Notes: generated by a model from the sequence alone, not told the origin. A stretch of DNA of 29,253 nt from Candidatus Heimdallarchaeota archaeon (GCA_019894765.1 JAGXNT010000039.1:1-29253), one strand, 5' to 3'. Positions 1 through 8,663 are shown, counted from the first letter of the stretch. A program made the numbers and translations.

Positions 1-1
1 T

Positions 2-991
2 CGAGCATTTTTTATTACTTTTATTACTTGGATTATGATCCCTTTAGTGCTTTTTGATAGAATCAGTTTTGGCAGAAAGATAAAACGAACACCCATTACT
101 AATCCTCCTATTTTTATCATTGGTCATTGGCGTAGTGGAACTACTTACCTGCAAACTTTGATGATTCAAGATAAACAATTTACGTATGTTTCTAACTTGC
201 ACGCATTTTTACCTTGGGTCTTTCTCGGCAGTGGTAAACTACTTTCAGGTTTCATAAGTCGATTATTGCCTGAGAAGCGAAGGATGGATAATATTCCCTT
301 AAGAATTCATAGCCCCCAAGAAGATGAGTATGCAATGGCAAATATTACAACCTATTCGCTTTATCATGGCATTGCTTTTCCACGCAGAATCCATTACTAC
401 TCTCGTTATTTAGCTATAGATGAATTACCAACAAAAACTATTAAAAAATGGAAAAAGGCTTATCACACTTTTCTCAAAAAAATGACTTTTGCATCAAATG
501 GTAAGCAACTCGTTCTTAAGAATCCCACAAATACTTTTCGCATTAAGCTTCTCTTAGAAATGTATCCCAATGCAAAATTCATCCATATCTATCGCAATCC
601 CCTCGAGGTGTATCCATCAACGATGCTTTTGTACACGAAAATGTTTCCTTACTTTCACTTACAGAAACCATTCACAATGGAAACACGAAGAGAATTCGTT
701 TTCACTACTTATAATAAAATGTTTGAAAAATTCTTCAAAGAAAAAGACCTTATACCTACTGGTAACCTTATTGAAATTAAATATGAGGATTTTATAAAAG
801 AACCATTCAATATTCTTCGTGAAATTTATCAAAAGCTAAACTTATCTGGATTTGATACTGCAAAAGATTATTTCAATTCTTATCTTGACACTCAGATTGA
901 TTTCCAAAAAAACATTCATGAATTAGATGATGATCTTAAGCAAGAAATATCTCAGCGTTGGCAAATGACCATCGATACATGGGGTTATTAA
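2..991 (+). CDS. Sulfotransferase family protein, 5' end cut by window edge
   Basis: Probable PAPS-dependent sulfotransferase (Sulfotransfer_3 type), transferring sulfate from PAPS to a hydroxyl or amine of an unidentified acceptor. The 5'-phosphosulfate loop is visible as GHWRSGTTYLQ (about residue 31 counted from the first ATG at 35), and the 3'-phosphate-binding segment as FIHIYRNPLEVYPS (about residue 183). The frame is open from the first bases of the window through the ATG at 35, so the true start probably lies outside the window; relatives usually carry a longer, partly hydrophobic N-terminus. The C-terminus is complete and ends in a TAA. The family call is firm from the two PAPS motifs; the acceptor cannot be read from sequence. 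The next gene on this strand begins about 106 bases downstream. Confidence 0.85.
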   Translation, partial: RAFFITFITWIMIPLVLFDRISFGRKIKRTPITNPPIFIIGHWRSGTTYLQTLMIQDKQFTYVSNLHAFLPWVFLGSGKLLSGFISRLLPEKRRMDNIPLRIHSPQEDEYAMANITTYSLYHGIAFPRRIHYYSRYLAIDELPTKTIKKWKKAYHTFLKKMTFASNGKQLVLKNPTNTFRIKLLLEMYPNAKFIHIYRNPLEVYPSTMLLYTKMFPYFHLQKPFTMETRREFVFTTYNKMFEKFFKEKDLIPTGNLIEIKYEDFIKEPFNILREIYQKLNLSGFDTAKDYFNSYLDTQIDFQKNIHELDDDLKQEISQRWQMTIDTWGY

Positions 992-1097
992 TGAGTTATT
1001 AAAAGTGAAATAGATGATTAATCACCATTTTGATTAGAAAATATTTTAATTAACTGAAGCTGTTTGCCTTCTGTGAGATTACCTGAGAGATAATACT

Positions 1098-1892
1098 TTG
1101 GGGGAAACTACACAAACAAGAATAATCGAGGGAGAGGAATTAACAAATAAGTTACTTAGGACAGCTGGTTTACTGCTTTCTATTTTTGCTGTATTAATGG
1201 TTGTTACTTATTTTTACTTATTAATTAGAAGATGGCTTCTTATCACAGATGCAATTTTGGAAGGATACGGTTCAGGTGGTTTCTTAAATCGCAGTGAATT
1301 ATTGACAAATAAGGACCTGTAAGCGAATTTTACTAAGGCTTTTGATTCATTACAAGTACTAGCTATATGTGGTATACTAATAGCCTTTATTCAAGTTTTG
1401 ATCTCAAAGCGAGATGAAAATCGTGGATACCTTATAGGAATAGTAATATGTTTTAGCCTCATGCTTTTATTAAGATTAATACGAGTTATAATACTTCATC
1501 GTGGTCCAGAGGATTATGTTTTAATTGGAAATGCCTCTAACTATGCTTCTGTATATTATGAGTTTGCGTTTTACATTTATTCAACAGATATAATGCGAAT
1601 ACTCATTACTACACTCTTAATTGTTTCAGTCATTCTTTTGATCAAATACTTGCAACAAAGAAATGATACAAAACCAAAGAGAAGGTATACTATACCTATT
1701 ATTACAGGAGTTCTTCTTATCCTTTACATAATTATTGCTATACTTGGTGCAAATCTCTTTTGGGAAGCGGATCTCAAAATCGATATAGCATTTTATTACA
1801 TTCATTATGTTGTTGCAACATTACTACAAATTGGAACCTTGGCTGCTTACTTTTACATAGGAAGAAAAAGACAGCAGATTACAATGAATTAA
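1098..1892 (+). pseudogene. Multi-pass membrane protein gene interrupted by in-frame TAA
   Basis: An N-terminal piece starts at a TTG (1098) and ends at TAA 1320-1322. The sequence after the TAA stays open in exactly the same reading frame through 1892. The intervening codons 1323-1397 read as a plausible hydrophobic helix (QVLAICGILIAFIQVL), so the TTG at 1398 is unlikely to be a real start. Read through, the product would be about 264 residues with one transmembrane helix near residues 22-45 and four or five more after the stop. No family is recognised. Either the gene is a recent pseudogene, the base at the stop is a sequencing error, or two short proteins are made. There is no sign that TAA is recoded. 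Confidence 0.6.
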
Positions 1893-1960
1893 ATAATAAA
1901 TATTTATAAGATTAAGATTAAACAAAAATTCATACAATATTTGAAAGAATTATAAATACT

Positions 1961-1980
1961 GATAATGCTCAGGACTCAGA
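1961..1980 (+). repeat. Dispersed repeat, 5' fragment (copy 1)
   Basis: Carries AATGCTCAGGACTCA, matching the 5' block of the window-wide repeat, then diverges. It sits between two convergent genes. Confidence 0.7.
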
Positions 1981-2031
1981 TGAAAAAAGTTTTCCAACAT
2001 ACTTTAACTATTTAAAATAAGAAAAATTGTG

Positions 2032-2063
2032 TTGAGGAGAATCAACGATTCTACCTCGATCAA
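2032..2063. other. Imperfect hairpin between convergent genes
   Basis: GAGGAGAATC and GATTCTACCTC form a 10-bp stem with one bulged base around the loop AAC, with a few further pairs outside. It lies 24 bases beyond the 3' end of the zinc-ribbon gene and about 140 bases beyond the membrane gene. It could be a bidirectional transcript-end structure, although archaeal termination normally depends on T-runs. Confidence 0.35.
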
Positions 2064-2086
2064 TTATTGTCAAATCTTCTAATGTT

Positions 2087-2578
2087 TTAGATAAACAACA
2101 TAAAGATTAATCCCAAACAGAGTATTAGTGAAATAAATCCTAATATTCTACCAATTACACCAAGAGGACCCGATTTATTACCACCTAAAATGATAGCTAG
2201 AAAACTACCAATTAAGGGGAGAATACCGATGAATGAAAGTATAGCAAAAATTAATGATGCTACACCCAATCCATGATTTTGCTTTCTTCTTCTATAAGAA
2301 GGATAAGTTGTTGTATGGTGAGATTCAGAGTACCTTTGATTATGGCCTGAAACACTTATTGGATATTGTTTGGTTAAGGGGTTTGTGTCAATGTATGGAA
2401 ACTCAGCTATAGGTCTCTCAGAAATAATCCTTACAGAAGGAGATGACTCAGTAGTTTGCTGTTGCACTATAAGAGCTCCACAATTATGACAAAACTTAGA
2501 ATTTTTTTCAATAATAGAACCGCAAAAGGGACAAAATTCGTTATAATTTTCAATCAATTTTCTTTCTTTTTGCTCCAC
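2087..2578 (-). CDS. Zinc-ribbon protein with C-terminal membrane helices
   Basis: 163 residues. An N-terminal zinc ribbon has two paired-cysteine knuckles (CPFCG near residue 16 and CHNCG near residue 30). It is followed by a polar, low-complexity linker with a basic stretch (RRRKQNH, about residue 96). Two hydrophobic segments at about residues 104-130 and 140-162 have the Gly/Leu/Ile pattern of DUF4190-like membrane domains. The likely topology is a cytosolic ribbon tethered to the membrane. The start is a GTG with no clear ribosome binding site, so a leaderless mRNA is possible. The architecture is common in archaea and Gram-positive bacteria, and no specific function is known. It is convergent with the broken membrane gene upstream. 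Confidence 0.8.
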   Translation of the reverse strand: MEQKERKLIENYNEFCPFCGSIIEKNSKFCHNCGALIVQQQTTESSPSVRIISERPIAEFPYIDTNPLTKQYPISVSGHNQRYSESHHTTTYPSYRRRKQNHGLGVASLIFAILSFIGILPLIGSFLAIILGGNKSGPLGVIGRILGFISLILCLGLIFMLFI

Positions 2579-2693
2579 GTATTAATTTAATGAATAAATG
2601 GGCAATTACCTATATTAGGCATTACAAATAATAATCAAGAAATACATCAACTCATATTTAGAATTGAAAAATCGGAAAAAATAATACAATAAA

Positions 2694-3281
2694 TTATCCC
2701 TGGTATATTTTATCTATTGCAGATATAGCCAAATAATACAGTCGAGTATTCATTTCCTTTCTGGCAATTTCAGTGAGGGGACCAAGAGCTTTTTTATTTT
2801 TCAACTTTCCTAAAGCTAATGCAGCGTTATGTCTGACAAATCTATCTTCATCATTTCGTAATACATTAATCAATGGAACTACAGCTAAATCATCACCAAT
2901 ATTCCCTAATGCTATAATGAGCTCAGATCTGAATAGGGGATCACTTTGCTTTCTATTCAATTTCCTAATAATTGGTTTTACAGCTTTAGTGTCACGAATA
3001 TCTCCTAAAGCTAGTGCGGCATAATAGATAACGCCATCATCTGGATCATTAAGACAGTCAATTAATACGTCAACAGCTTCTTTAGCTTCAAGTTTTCCAA
3101 GTATACCACATGCACCCTCACGAAATTGAATGCTTGTTTCTTCTTTTAGAAGTGAAATTAAAAGCTGTATAGTTTCCGCGTTACGCTTTTTTGAAAGAGC
3201 ATTAATTGCTGCCACTCTTTCCTCTCCAACCTCGCTTTCAAGACTTACTATTTGTTTTTTTGTTTCAGCAGTTATTGTCAT
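2694..3281 (-). CDS. HEAT-repeat protein (PBS-lyase HEAT-like)
   Basis: 195 residues made almost entirely of about five or six HEAT units of roughly 30 residues. The repeated signature is an acidic turn followed by V-R/Y-x-x-A-A-x-A-L-G, for example VRHNAALALGKL near residue 148 and VIYYAALALGDI near residue 84. No catalytic motif is visible, so it is most likely a soluble alpha-solenoid scaffold. The start is supported by GAGAGG five bases upstream of ATG 3281. It resembles the HEAT portion of the protein at 19433-20266 (shared pattern DEDRFVR / DPDRFVR followed by N-x-A-x-A-L), so the two are probably paralogous units. The partner protein is unknown. Confidence 0.9.
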   Translation of the reverse strand: MTITAETKKQIVSLESEVGEERVAAINALSKKRNAETIQLLISLLKEETSIQFREGACGILGKLEAKEAVDVLIDCLNDPDDGVIYYAALALGDIRDTKAVKPIIRKLNRKQSDPLFRSELIIALGNIGDDLAVVPLINVLRNDEDRFVRHNAALALGKLKNKKALGPLTEIARKEMNTRLYYLAISAIDKIYQG

Positions 3282-3621
3282 TATATCCTCTCGAACTATA
3301 AATCATTCAATGAATATTTGTAAAAATATCATAGCAAACCTATAAGGAAATAGCATCTTGTATTTCAAAATAAGAGTTTATTTTTCAGGCTATCATATTT
3401 GCTAAGTATTGTTTTATTGCTTACTGGTAATAAGGATATGCTTAATTTAAATGATTTTTTTAAAAATTAAATGTATATTTTATCTAATTCTCGAGAAAAT
3501 AGATAAAATGAATTGAGATGCTAGAACCCACTCTTCATGAAGAATCAAAAGTTAGGTACTTGTGAAACAAGCTTTGTGATAACTTTATTAATTGAAAAAA
3601 TATTTGTTACGTAAATTCGAG
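3282..3621. other. Divergent intergenic region of about 340 bases
   Basis: This lies between the HEAT gene (leftward) and the flavodoxin gene (rightward). It is AT-rich, with runs such as TTTTTTAAAAATTAAA near 3457. Apart from the degenerate repeat copy at 3511-3560 and unassigned promoters for both genes, nothing could be identified. Confidence 0.6.
3511..3560 (+). repeat. Dispersed repeat, degenerate (copy 2)
   Basis: GATGCTAGAACCCACTCTTC followed by ATGAAGAATC and GTTAGGTACT follows the repeat order. The AGAACCCAC variant is shared with the copy at 12803. It lies in a divergent intergenic region. Confidence 0.5.
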
Positions 3622-4092
3622 GTGAGTAAAATAGTATTATTACTTGTTCTCTATCATTCTCAGGAATATGGTAACACGAAGGCAATGGCTGAAGCAGTAG
3701 CTGCTGGGGCTCAAACAGCTGGAGCTGAGGTAACGTTAATCAACACAAATGAGAAGCGGTTTGAGATAGAGGAATTCAGGCAATTCGATGCAGTCGTTTT
3801 TGGTTCACCAGATTATTACAGTTACATTGCTGGTGGATTAAAGATTTTCGTGGATGATCTTTATATTGCTCGAAAAACCAATCAGCAGGGATTAGCAGAC
3901 AAACCATTCGGGTTATTCTACTCTCACGGAGGAGGGGGAAGAGTTCGTGAACCATTTGAGAAACTTTTCGGGATGATGAGGTTAGGGTCAAAGGTTGGTG
4001 AGACAATTGAATCTTATGGGAGTCCAAATAACCAAGTACTTGAAGAATGCCGTAAATTGGGTCAGCAACTAGTACAAGTTAAAAAGAAATGA
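3622..4092 (+). CDS. Flavodoxin-like / WrbA-type NAD(P)H-quinone oxidoreductase
   Basis: Flavodoxin-fold protein expected to bind FMN and carry electrons or reduce quinones in the cytosol. The sequence opens with a beta strand (IVLLLVLYHS) leading to the FMN-phosphate loop SQEYGNTKAMAEAV. The second FMN loop follows at VVFGSPDYYSYIAGG. The mid-protein strand and loop GLFYSHGGGGRVREP corresponds to the third cofactor loop. At 156 residues it is slightly shorter than WrbA (about 200) and could be a simple flavodoxin-like reductase. GTG 3622 is preferred because it places beta-1 at the N-terminus, as in the family. The frame is open to a TTG at 3592, which would add ten residues. It lies 52 bases upstream of the immunity-like gene and is possibly co-transcribed with it. 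Confidence 0.82.
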   Translation: MSKIVLLLVLYHSQEYGNTKAMAEAVAAGAQTAGAEVTLINTNEKRFEIEEFRQFDAVVFGSPDYYSYIAGGLKIFVDDLYIARKTNQQGLADKPFGLFYSHGGGGRVREPFEKLFGMMRLGSKVGETIESYGSPNNQVLEECRKLGQQLVQVKKK

Positions 4093-4144
4093 AAAAAGGC
4101 AATAATTATTCAAATTTGTTCATACAATTATAGAGAGGATGAGA

Positions 4145-4585
4145 ATGAATAAGGAAAATTCTGTTGATAAAAAAGAGGAAGAAAACCTAAAAAAAGCAAT
4201 CACAGAATTAACAGTGAAATTAGATCAGAGAACATTAGTAATCTGGGCGACAGACTGTGCAGAACATGTTTTATCATATTTTGAAGAAAAGCATCCAAAA
4301 GATGATCGACCTAGAAAAGCAATAGAAGCAGGACGTGCATGGTTGCATGGCAAGCTTTCTGTAGGGGAGGTTCGTACTGCTGCTTTAGCAGCTCATGCCG
4401 CAGCTCGTGAGGTTGAAGAAGGAATTACTCGGGCAGTTGCTCGTGCTGCCGGACAAGCAGCTAGTACTGCTCATATTGCTGGTCATGCTATTCATGCTGC
4501 CAATTATGCAGCCAAAGTATCTACAAATGAGCGAATTTGGCAAAACAAACACTTGCTAGATTTAGTAAAAAAAAATAAAAAGTGA
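4145..4585 (+). CDS. Putative immunity protein (Imm-5-like domain)
   Basis: 146 residues resembling the small all-helical proteins annotated as putative immunity protein / Imm-5-like. Characteristic blocks are LVIWATDCAEHVL, the acidic-basic segment HPKDDRPRKAIEAGRAW, and an Ala/His-rich region AALAAHAAAREVEE followed by AGQAASTAHIAGHAIHAA. Homologues appear widely in bacteria and archaea, often without an adjacent toxin, and their biochemical role is unclear. ATG 4145 is chosen because GAGAGG lies six bases upstream; ATG 4139 is in frame but overlaps that site. No polymorphic toxin is visible next to it. The neighbours are the flavodoxin gene upstream and a convergent exporter operon. The family resemblance is strong; a true immunity function is not shown. 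Confidence 0.75.
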   Translation: MNKENSVDKKEEENLKKAITELTVKLDQRTLVIWATDCAEHVLSYFEEKHPKDDRPRKAIEAGRAWLHGKLSVGEVRTAALAAHAAAREVEEGITRAVARAAGQAASTAHIAGHAIHAANYAAKVSTNERIWQNKHLLDLVKKNKK

Positions 4586-4601
4586 AATTTCTGGTTTTCA
4601 C

Positions 4602-6983
4602 TTATTCTATGATTGCTGTTGCTAACTTTTGTTTCTGAAGCAGATTGATACTTGGTAAGGTTGAGAGCAATACACAACCTGCTGCAAAACCTACAATTAA
4701 CAAATAATCGCCCCAGAAATAAATGGTGTCCAACTTGAAGAAGAATTGACTGATGAAAAATTGGATCATTCGACCTAATCCTTCGCCACCAACAGCAATT
4801 CCAAAGAGTACTGCTAGAAAGATTAACATGCCCATTTCCAGGATGAGTTGATTGAAGATTTGAAACTTTTGGAATCCGAATGTTCTTTGCAATGCAATCT
4901 CTCGTGTTCGTTCGAGAATGGACACAAATGCTGTTACAAAGATGATTAGAAATGAAATGATCAATGCCAAAATAATCGTTACTTTAACGATGAAGAGCTG
5001 TGTGTTAACCATGTGAACCATTCGATCTTCATAAGTGTCTTTTGTAATCGCATATTGGATTTGTGTGTCTTCATTTAACTCTAGCAATATTGAATCTAAA
5101 TCATCCGAGTCTAATGATTCCATATTGTCTAATTGAATAAAGGCATTGTTTACCGCAGAAAATCCTGTAGTTTTATTAATAGCAGGAATTAGCATGAAAC
5201 ACGAATTTGGTACATCTAAATCTCGGACAATTCCAACGATTTCAATTTGAAACTCAACCCCTAGTAAAGAGAAGTTAAAGTAATCACCGATCTCTAGTTC
5301 CAGAGGTTTCGCTGAATAACTTGAGATAATTCCTTCTTGTGCTGTAGCATTCGAAAACGTAACGCCTTCCTCTAGACTTAGAGAGAATAAGGATGAATTC
5401 GGTTGTAATCCTCTGATTTCCAGGCCATAATCAGGGGTGTCCGTAACCTCGGCACCACTATGCAAGTATGGTTCGTAATTTTTGATAAAGGTAAAATTAT
5501 CGAGGATACTAGCAATCTGGGCTTCTGATTTATAGGAATCAAATCGGGTTTGCACATCCCAATGGATTTGATCATTGAAGTAGTTATCAAATGTTCCATT
5601 GATAGAGGTCTGGGTTTGAATAAGAGCAAAGGAAATAGCAATAGCACCAATAAAGGCACTAGTAATTAGAACTCCTCTTGCGCGATTTCGGGAAAGGTTT
5701 CTTATTGGATACTTGAATGAAGTTGATAAGAGTGATTTTTGTGCTCTTTTTCCACCATTTGACTTGTTGGTCTTTGTTTTTATTTTAATCTCAGTTTTAC
5801 CACGAATCGCTTCGTAAGGGGTCATTTTTACATTACTTCGACAAGCAAAATATGTGAAAATTTGTGAGGAAACAATTACGAGAGCAGGGACAAGAACTAA
5901 AGCTAAGGGCGAGAATCGAGTCAAGATTGTTGGAATACCCCATCGGGAAATAAGAATTCGAACCATTATTTCTAGTATTCCGTAAGAACCTAGTATCCCA
6001 ATTGCTATAGAAATTAATGAAATTATTAACGTACGAAGCATAAAGACCCGTAAGATAATTTTTGGTTGATAACCAAAAGCATACAACATACCGGTTTGTT
6101 TTCTTTGCTCAACTGCGTACCGCTTAGTAATTAAGTAAATAACAATCCCTGCGCCTAGAATAATAGCACAAGCCATAACGAATAGAACTTTTGAAGTCAA
6201 ATTAAGCACATCTTGGAAAAGTGAGCTAATACTGAATTCTCGGACATACCAAGAATAGGTGATTTGTGCTTCCATTGGATCGACTTCATCAGACAAGTCC
6301 TCAGTGAAAGCTTTAATTAAATCAAGGTCTGGTTCGTTTGGGAAATAAAAAGCAAGACTGTTGAATTGGATTTCCGCCCAACCATTAAACGCTTGGAAGG
6401 TATTGTAATTAACATAAATAGCACCTTCTAAGGACAAATCATAGCTTAAGAATTCAATGGATTTTACTAGTCCGACTATTTCAACTTCTTTCACACCAGC
6501 TAAAGTATAAAGAGTAACTGAATCACCTATCTCAACATCTAATTCTTTGGCAAACGATTCCAAAATGAAAGCAGTATCATTTCGTAACTTTGAAAATGCT
6601 ACCTCTGAATCAAGTTGATTAACAACAGGAGGAGCAGTAGTGTTAATACCAATAACACTGGTAAAAAACCAATTTGCTTCATGATACAGTTGATAACTAC
6701 TCGAGGGACGAATCTCATATGATACGCCACTATAGCTTGAATTAGTAGCAATCAAATCCTCAATACTAGAGCGAACCTCATCAACATTCCCTTGGAAACC
6801 CATATCTAAATAAGTCAGTTTAAAGGATTCATTACTCTCTTTGACAGAAGCATTTATGCTAGGATCAATTGAGAACATTGCTAGCGGAAATGAAACGATA
6901 ACAAAGAATACGAGAAACAACAAAAATGTTCGCTTCTTTTGAAAACGGAATTCTCGGAAAATAGTCTTATAGATCTGCTGCAT
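4602..6983 (-). CDS. ABC transporter permease, FtsX/MacB type, two-domain
   Basis: 793 residues in a duplicated arrangement: a first transmembrane helix at about residues 18-37, a large extracytoplasmic domain, and three helices near residues 265-385 (first FtsX domain). A basic linker near residues 395-420 (KIKIKTKTNKSNGGKRAQK) follows, then a new transmembrane helix near 438, a second extracytoplasmic MacB-like domain, and a second FtsX domain near 665-790. This is the full-length (about 800-residue) form of LolC/E- or YknZ-like permeases, which couple ATP hydrolysis to conformational change rather than classic solute transport. The substrate could be a lipid, lipoprotein or peptide and is not evident. 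The start codon overlaps the end of the ATPase gene by 17 bases, implying translational coupling and one complex. Confidence 0.92.
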   Translation of the reverse strand: MQQIYKTIFREFRFQKKRTFLLFLVFFVIVSFPLAMFSIDPSINASVKESNESFKLTYLDMGFQGNVDEVRSSIEDLIATNSSYSGVSYEIRPSSSYQLYHEANWFFTSVIGINTTAPPVVNQLDSEVAFSKLRNDTAFILESFAKELDVEIGDSVTLYTLAGVKEVEIVGLVKSIEFLSYDLSLEGAIYVNYNTFQAFNGWAEIQFNSLAFYFPNEPDLDLIKAFTEDLSDEVDPMEAQITYSWYVREFSISSLFQDVLNLTSKVLFVMACAIILGAGIVIYLITKRYAVEQRKQTGMLYAFGYQPKIILRVFMLRTLIISLISIAIGILGSYGILEIMVRILISRWGIPTILTRFSPLALVLVPALVIVSSQIFTYFACRSNVKMTPYEAIRGKTEIKIKTKTNKSNGGKRAQKSLLSTSFKYPIRNLSRNRARGVLITSAFIGAIAISFALIQTQTSINGTFDNYFNDQIHWDVQTRFDSYKSEAQIASILDNFTFIKNYEPYLHSGAEVTDTPDYGLEIRGLQPNSSLFSLSLEEGVTFSNATAQEGIISSYSAKPLELEIGDYFNFSLLGVEFQIEIVGIVRDLDVPNSCFMLIPAINKTTGFSAVNNAFIQLDNMESLDSDDLDSILLELNEDTQIQYAITKDTYEDRMVHMVNTQLFIVKVTIILALIISFLIIFVTAFVSILERTREIALQRTFGFQKFQIFNQLILEMGMLIFLAVLFGIAVGGEGLGRMIQFFISQFFFKLDTIYFWGDYLLIVGFAAGCVLLSTLPSINLLQKQKLATAIIE

Positions 6984-7728
6984 TTGATATTATTCCCTCT
7001 GTATTATTAGTCAGTAGAGAATCAATTTCATCAGAGACTATTTGACCAGAACGTAGACGAATCACACGGTCAGCATAACATTCTAGTTCGTGGTCATGAG
7101 TAACCAACAAAACGGTTTTCTTCTTCTCTTTGGCAATTGTTCGAATTAGACTAACAACACTATCCCCTGTTTTTTGATCTAATTGCCCAGTGGGTTCATC
7201 AACTAACAAGATATCAGGACTTTTGGCTAATGCTCGAGCAATAGCAACACGTTGACGTTCACCGCCAGAAAGCTGAAATGGAAAATTATCCATTCGGTTT
7301 TCTAACCCAACAAGTGTTAGGTGTTCTTCAGCAAGATTGCTGATATTTCTTCGATTTCGGAGAGTTAATTCTAAAGTGAGCTCAACATTTTCGCGGGCTG
7401 TTAATGTGGGAATTAACGAATAAAATTGGAAGACGAAGGCTAATCTTTTCTTGCGATAAAGTGTTAATTCTTTATCTTTGTATTGTGCAATATCCTCACC
7501 CATAATTTCTATGGAGCCATTTGTGGGGTTGTCGATTCCACCAATTAAATTAATTAGCGTTGTTTTTCCTGAGCCAGAAGGGCCCATAATAAATACCATT
7601 TCGCCAGAATCAACCGAAAAGGAAACGTTATCCAATGCACATATAGACAATTCCCCTAATTGGTAAGACTTTGATAAATTAGATATTTTAATTACTGAAT
7701 TTAATTCTTCACTAAGGTTAGACATCAT
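6967..7728 (-). CDS. ABC transporter ATPase, LolD/MacB family
   Basis: 253-residue ATP-binding subunit. All motifs are intact: Walker A GPSGSGKTT (about residue 49), Q-loop region FVFQFYSLIPTLTARENV, signature LSGGERQRVAIARAL (about 154), Walker B ILLVDEPTG with catalytic Glu (about 174), and the switch His in LLVTHDHE. The FYSLIPTLTARENVELT stretch is typical of the LolD/FtsE/MacB ATPases that pair with FtsX-type permeases, which agrees with the downstream gene that it overlaps by 17 bases. Two adjacent ATGs (7728 and 7725) are possible starts. There is no strong ribosome binding site, but a TATA-like box lies about 20-25 bases upstream, so a leaderless transcript is likely. Confidence 0.95.
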   Translation of the reverse strand: MMSNLSEELNSVIKISNLSKSYQLGELSICALDNVSFSVDSGEMVFIMGPSGSGKTTLINLIGGIDNPTNGSIEIMGEDIAQYKDKELTLYRKKRLAFVFQFYSLIPTLTARENVELTLELTLRNRRNISNLAEEHLTLVGLENRMDNFPFQLSGGERQRVAIARALAKSPDILLVDEPTGQLDQKTGDSVVSLIRTIAKEKKKTVLLVTHDHELECYADRVIRLRSGQIVSDEIDSLLTNNTEGIISNAADL

Positions 7729-7744
7729 ACTTCAAGATGAAATT

Positions 7745-7756
7745 TTTTATATAAAC
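7745..7756 (-). promoter_or_regulatory. TATA-like box for the LolD/permease operon
   Basis: On the minus strand this reads GTTTATATAAAA, centred about 23 bases before ATG 7728. In archaea transcription starts about 25 bases after the box, which would give a leaderless mRNA for the exporter operon. This is inferred from spacing only. Confidence 0.45.
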
Positions 7757-7820
7757 TAGTCCATAAGTGCAATAATTCAGAGGAAGAAAAAAACAAGGAA
7801 AAAAGAGAAAGAAAAGTAGA

Positions 7821-7869
7821 ATTAATACGCTCAATTCTCCTTAAAGGGCTAACAATCTAGGTTGGTTTT
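7821..7869 (+). repeat. Dispersed repeat, degenerate (copy 3)
   Basis: TACGCTCAATTCTCCTTAAA then GGGCTAACAATCTAGGTTGG keeps the order GCTCA, CTTCTT-like block, GGGTTAG-like block and GGTT, but the GGACTCACAC core is lost. It lies in a divergent intergenic region. Confidence 0.4.
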
Positions 7870-7975
7870 GATACATTTCAATAAATCTACTCTTATTCAT
7901 GTATGATTAATAATTCAGCAGATTTTTAAAATGATAAAAGATTTTGAGATATAATAAATTCATTGAGAGATTAAA

Positions 7976-8581
7976 ATGAGTATGAAGAAAATTGATGTCA
8001 GAAGAAAGGTTTACTCATTAAAACAACATCATACCAATGTTTTGAAGAAAGTTGTTAAAATGCAATCCAAGAGTAATACTGCAGGCGTTTTATTAGGAAA
8101 TGAGATTAACAAAGGAGGAGAGATTATGAGTGCCCTGTTTTATGTCTTCCTTGAATCGATCCAGGAGACAAATGAAGATAAAAAGCACTTTATGGAAAAA
8201 TTAAGCATGTATAATGAAATGTCAAAAGCAATGGGAGAGTATCTCAAAGAGCTAAATGAAATAGCAATTAATGTTAATAACACAAACAAAAACGACAAGA
8301 ATTACGATGAAGCTACTCTTGTAGATAACACTATCAAGAGATTAGATAAAATGACTGAAGCTGTGACTAGCTGTAGTTCAATTTTAAGCTCATCTCGAGA
8401 AGAAAGAAAAATTGAATCCTTACAAAAGTTGAGAGAATTACAAACTAATATTATACAAATTAAAAACAAATTAAAACAGAAAAAATCAATTGAAACACAA
8501 ATTCACAAGCCTTCAATTCGTAAACCTGCAGTTCGCAAACCCTCATTTCCTGGCAAAAAGTCAAAAGAAAGTAAGAAGTAA
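7976..8581 (+). CDS. Unknown basic helical protein with RKP-rich tail
   Basis: 201 residues, not recognised. It is Lys- and Glu-rich and predicted mainly helical. Residues about 60-100 and 115-170 have a heptad-like, coiled-coil character (for example KRLDKMTEAV and ERKIESLQKLRELQ). The last 30 residues form a basic tail with a three-fold motif, KPSIRKPAVRKPSF. No signal peptide, membrane segment or catalytic motif is visible. ATG 7976 is preceded by GAGAG, and a second ATG follows two codons later. A similar basic, RKP-containing tail occurs in the HEAT protein at 19433-20266, so tail-mediated binding to nucleic acid or another polyanion is a guess. It stands alone between a divergent exporter operon and a convergent LRR gene, with repeat copies on both sides. 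Confidence 0.7.
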   Translation: MSMKKIDVRRKVYSLKQHHTNVLKKVVKMQSKSNTAGVLLGNEINKGGEIMSALFYVFLESIQETNEDKKHFMEKLSMYNEMSKAMGEYLKELNEIAINVNNTNKNDKNYDEATLVDNTIKRLDKMTEAVTSCSSILSSSREERKIESLQKLRELQTNIIQIKNKLKQKKSIETQIHKPSIRKPAVRKPSFPGKKSKESKK

Positions 8582-8595
8582 TAAAATGGGAAAAT

Positions 8596-8648
8596 TCTTG
8601 CACACACTTCTTCTTAAAGGACAAGCAATCCGGTCAGGAAGGTCAGAG
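8596..8648 (+). repeat. Dispersed repeat, 5'-truncated (copy 4)
   Basis: CACACACTTCTTCTTAAAGG followed by CAATCCGGTCAGGAAGGTCA matches the repeat from CACACT onward, including the CCGGTT-GGAAGGAC region. It starts about 15 bases after the stop of the preceding gene and lies between convergent genes. Confidence 0.65.
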
Positions 8649-8663
8649 AAATTAAATTGGATA

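Noticed and set aside
1056..1094. Possible reverse-orientation copy of the repeat (TGTGAG then CCTGAG)
   Set aside because: Only two six-base words match, with a different spacing and no hairpin or flanking blocks, so it was not counted.
1320..1322. Recoded stop (pyrrolysine or selenocysteine)
   Set aside because: The codon is TAA; known recoding uses TAG or TGA, and there is no nearby structural element or machinery.
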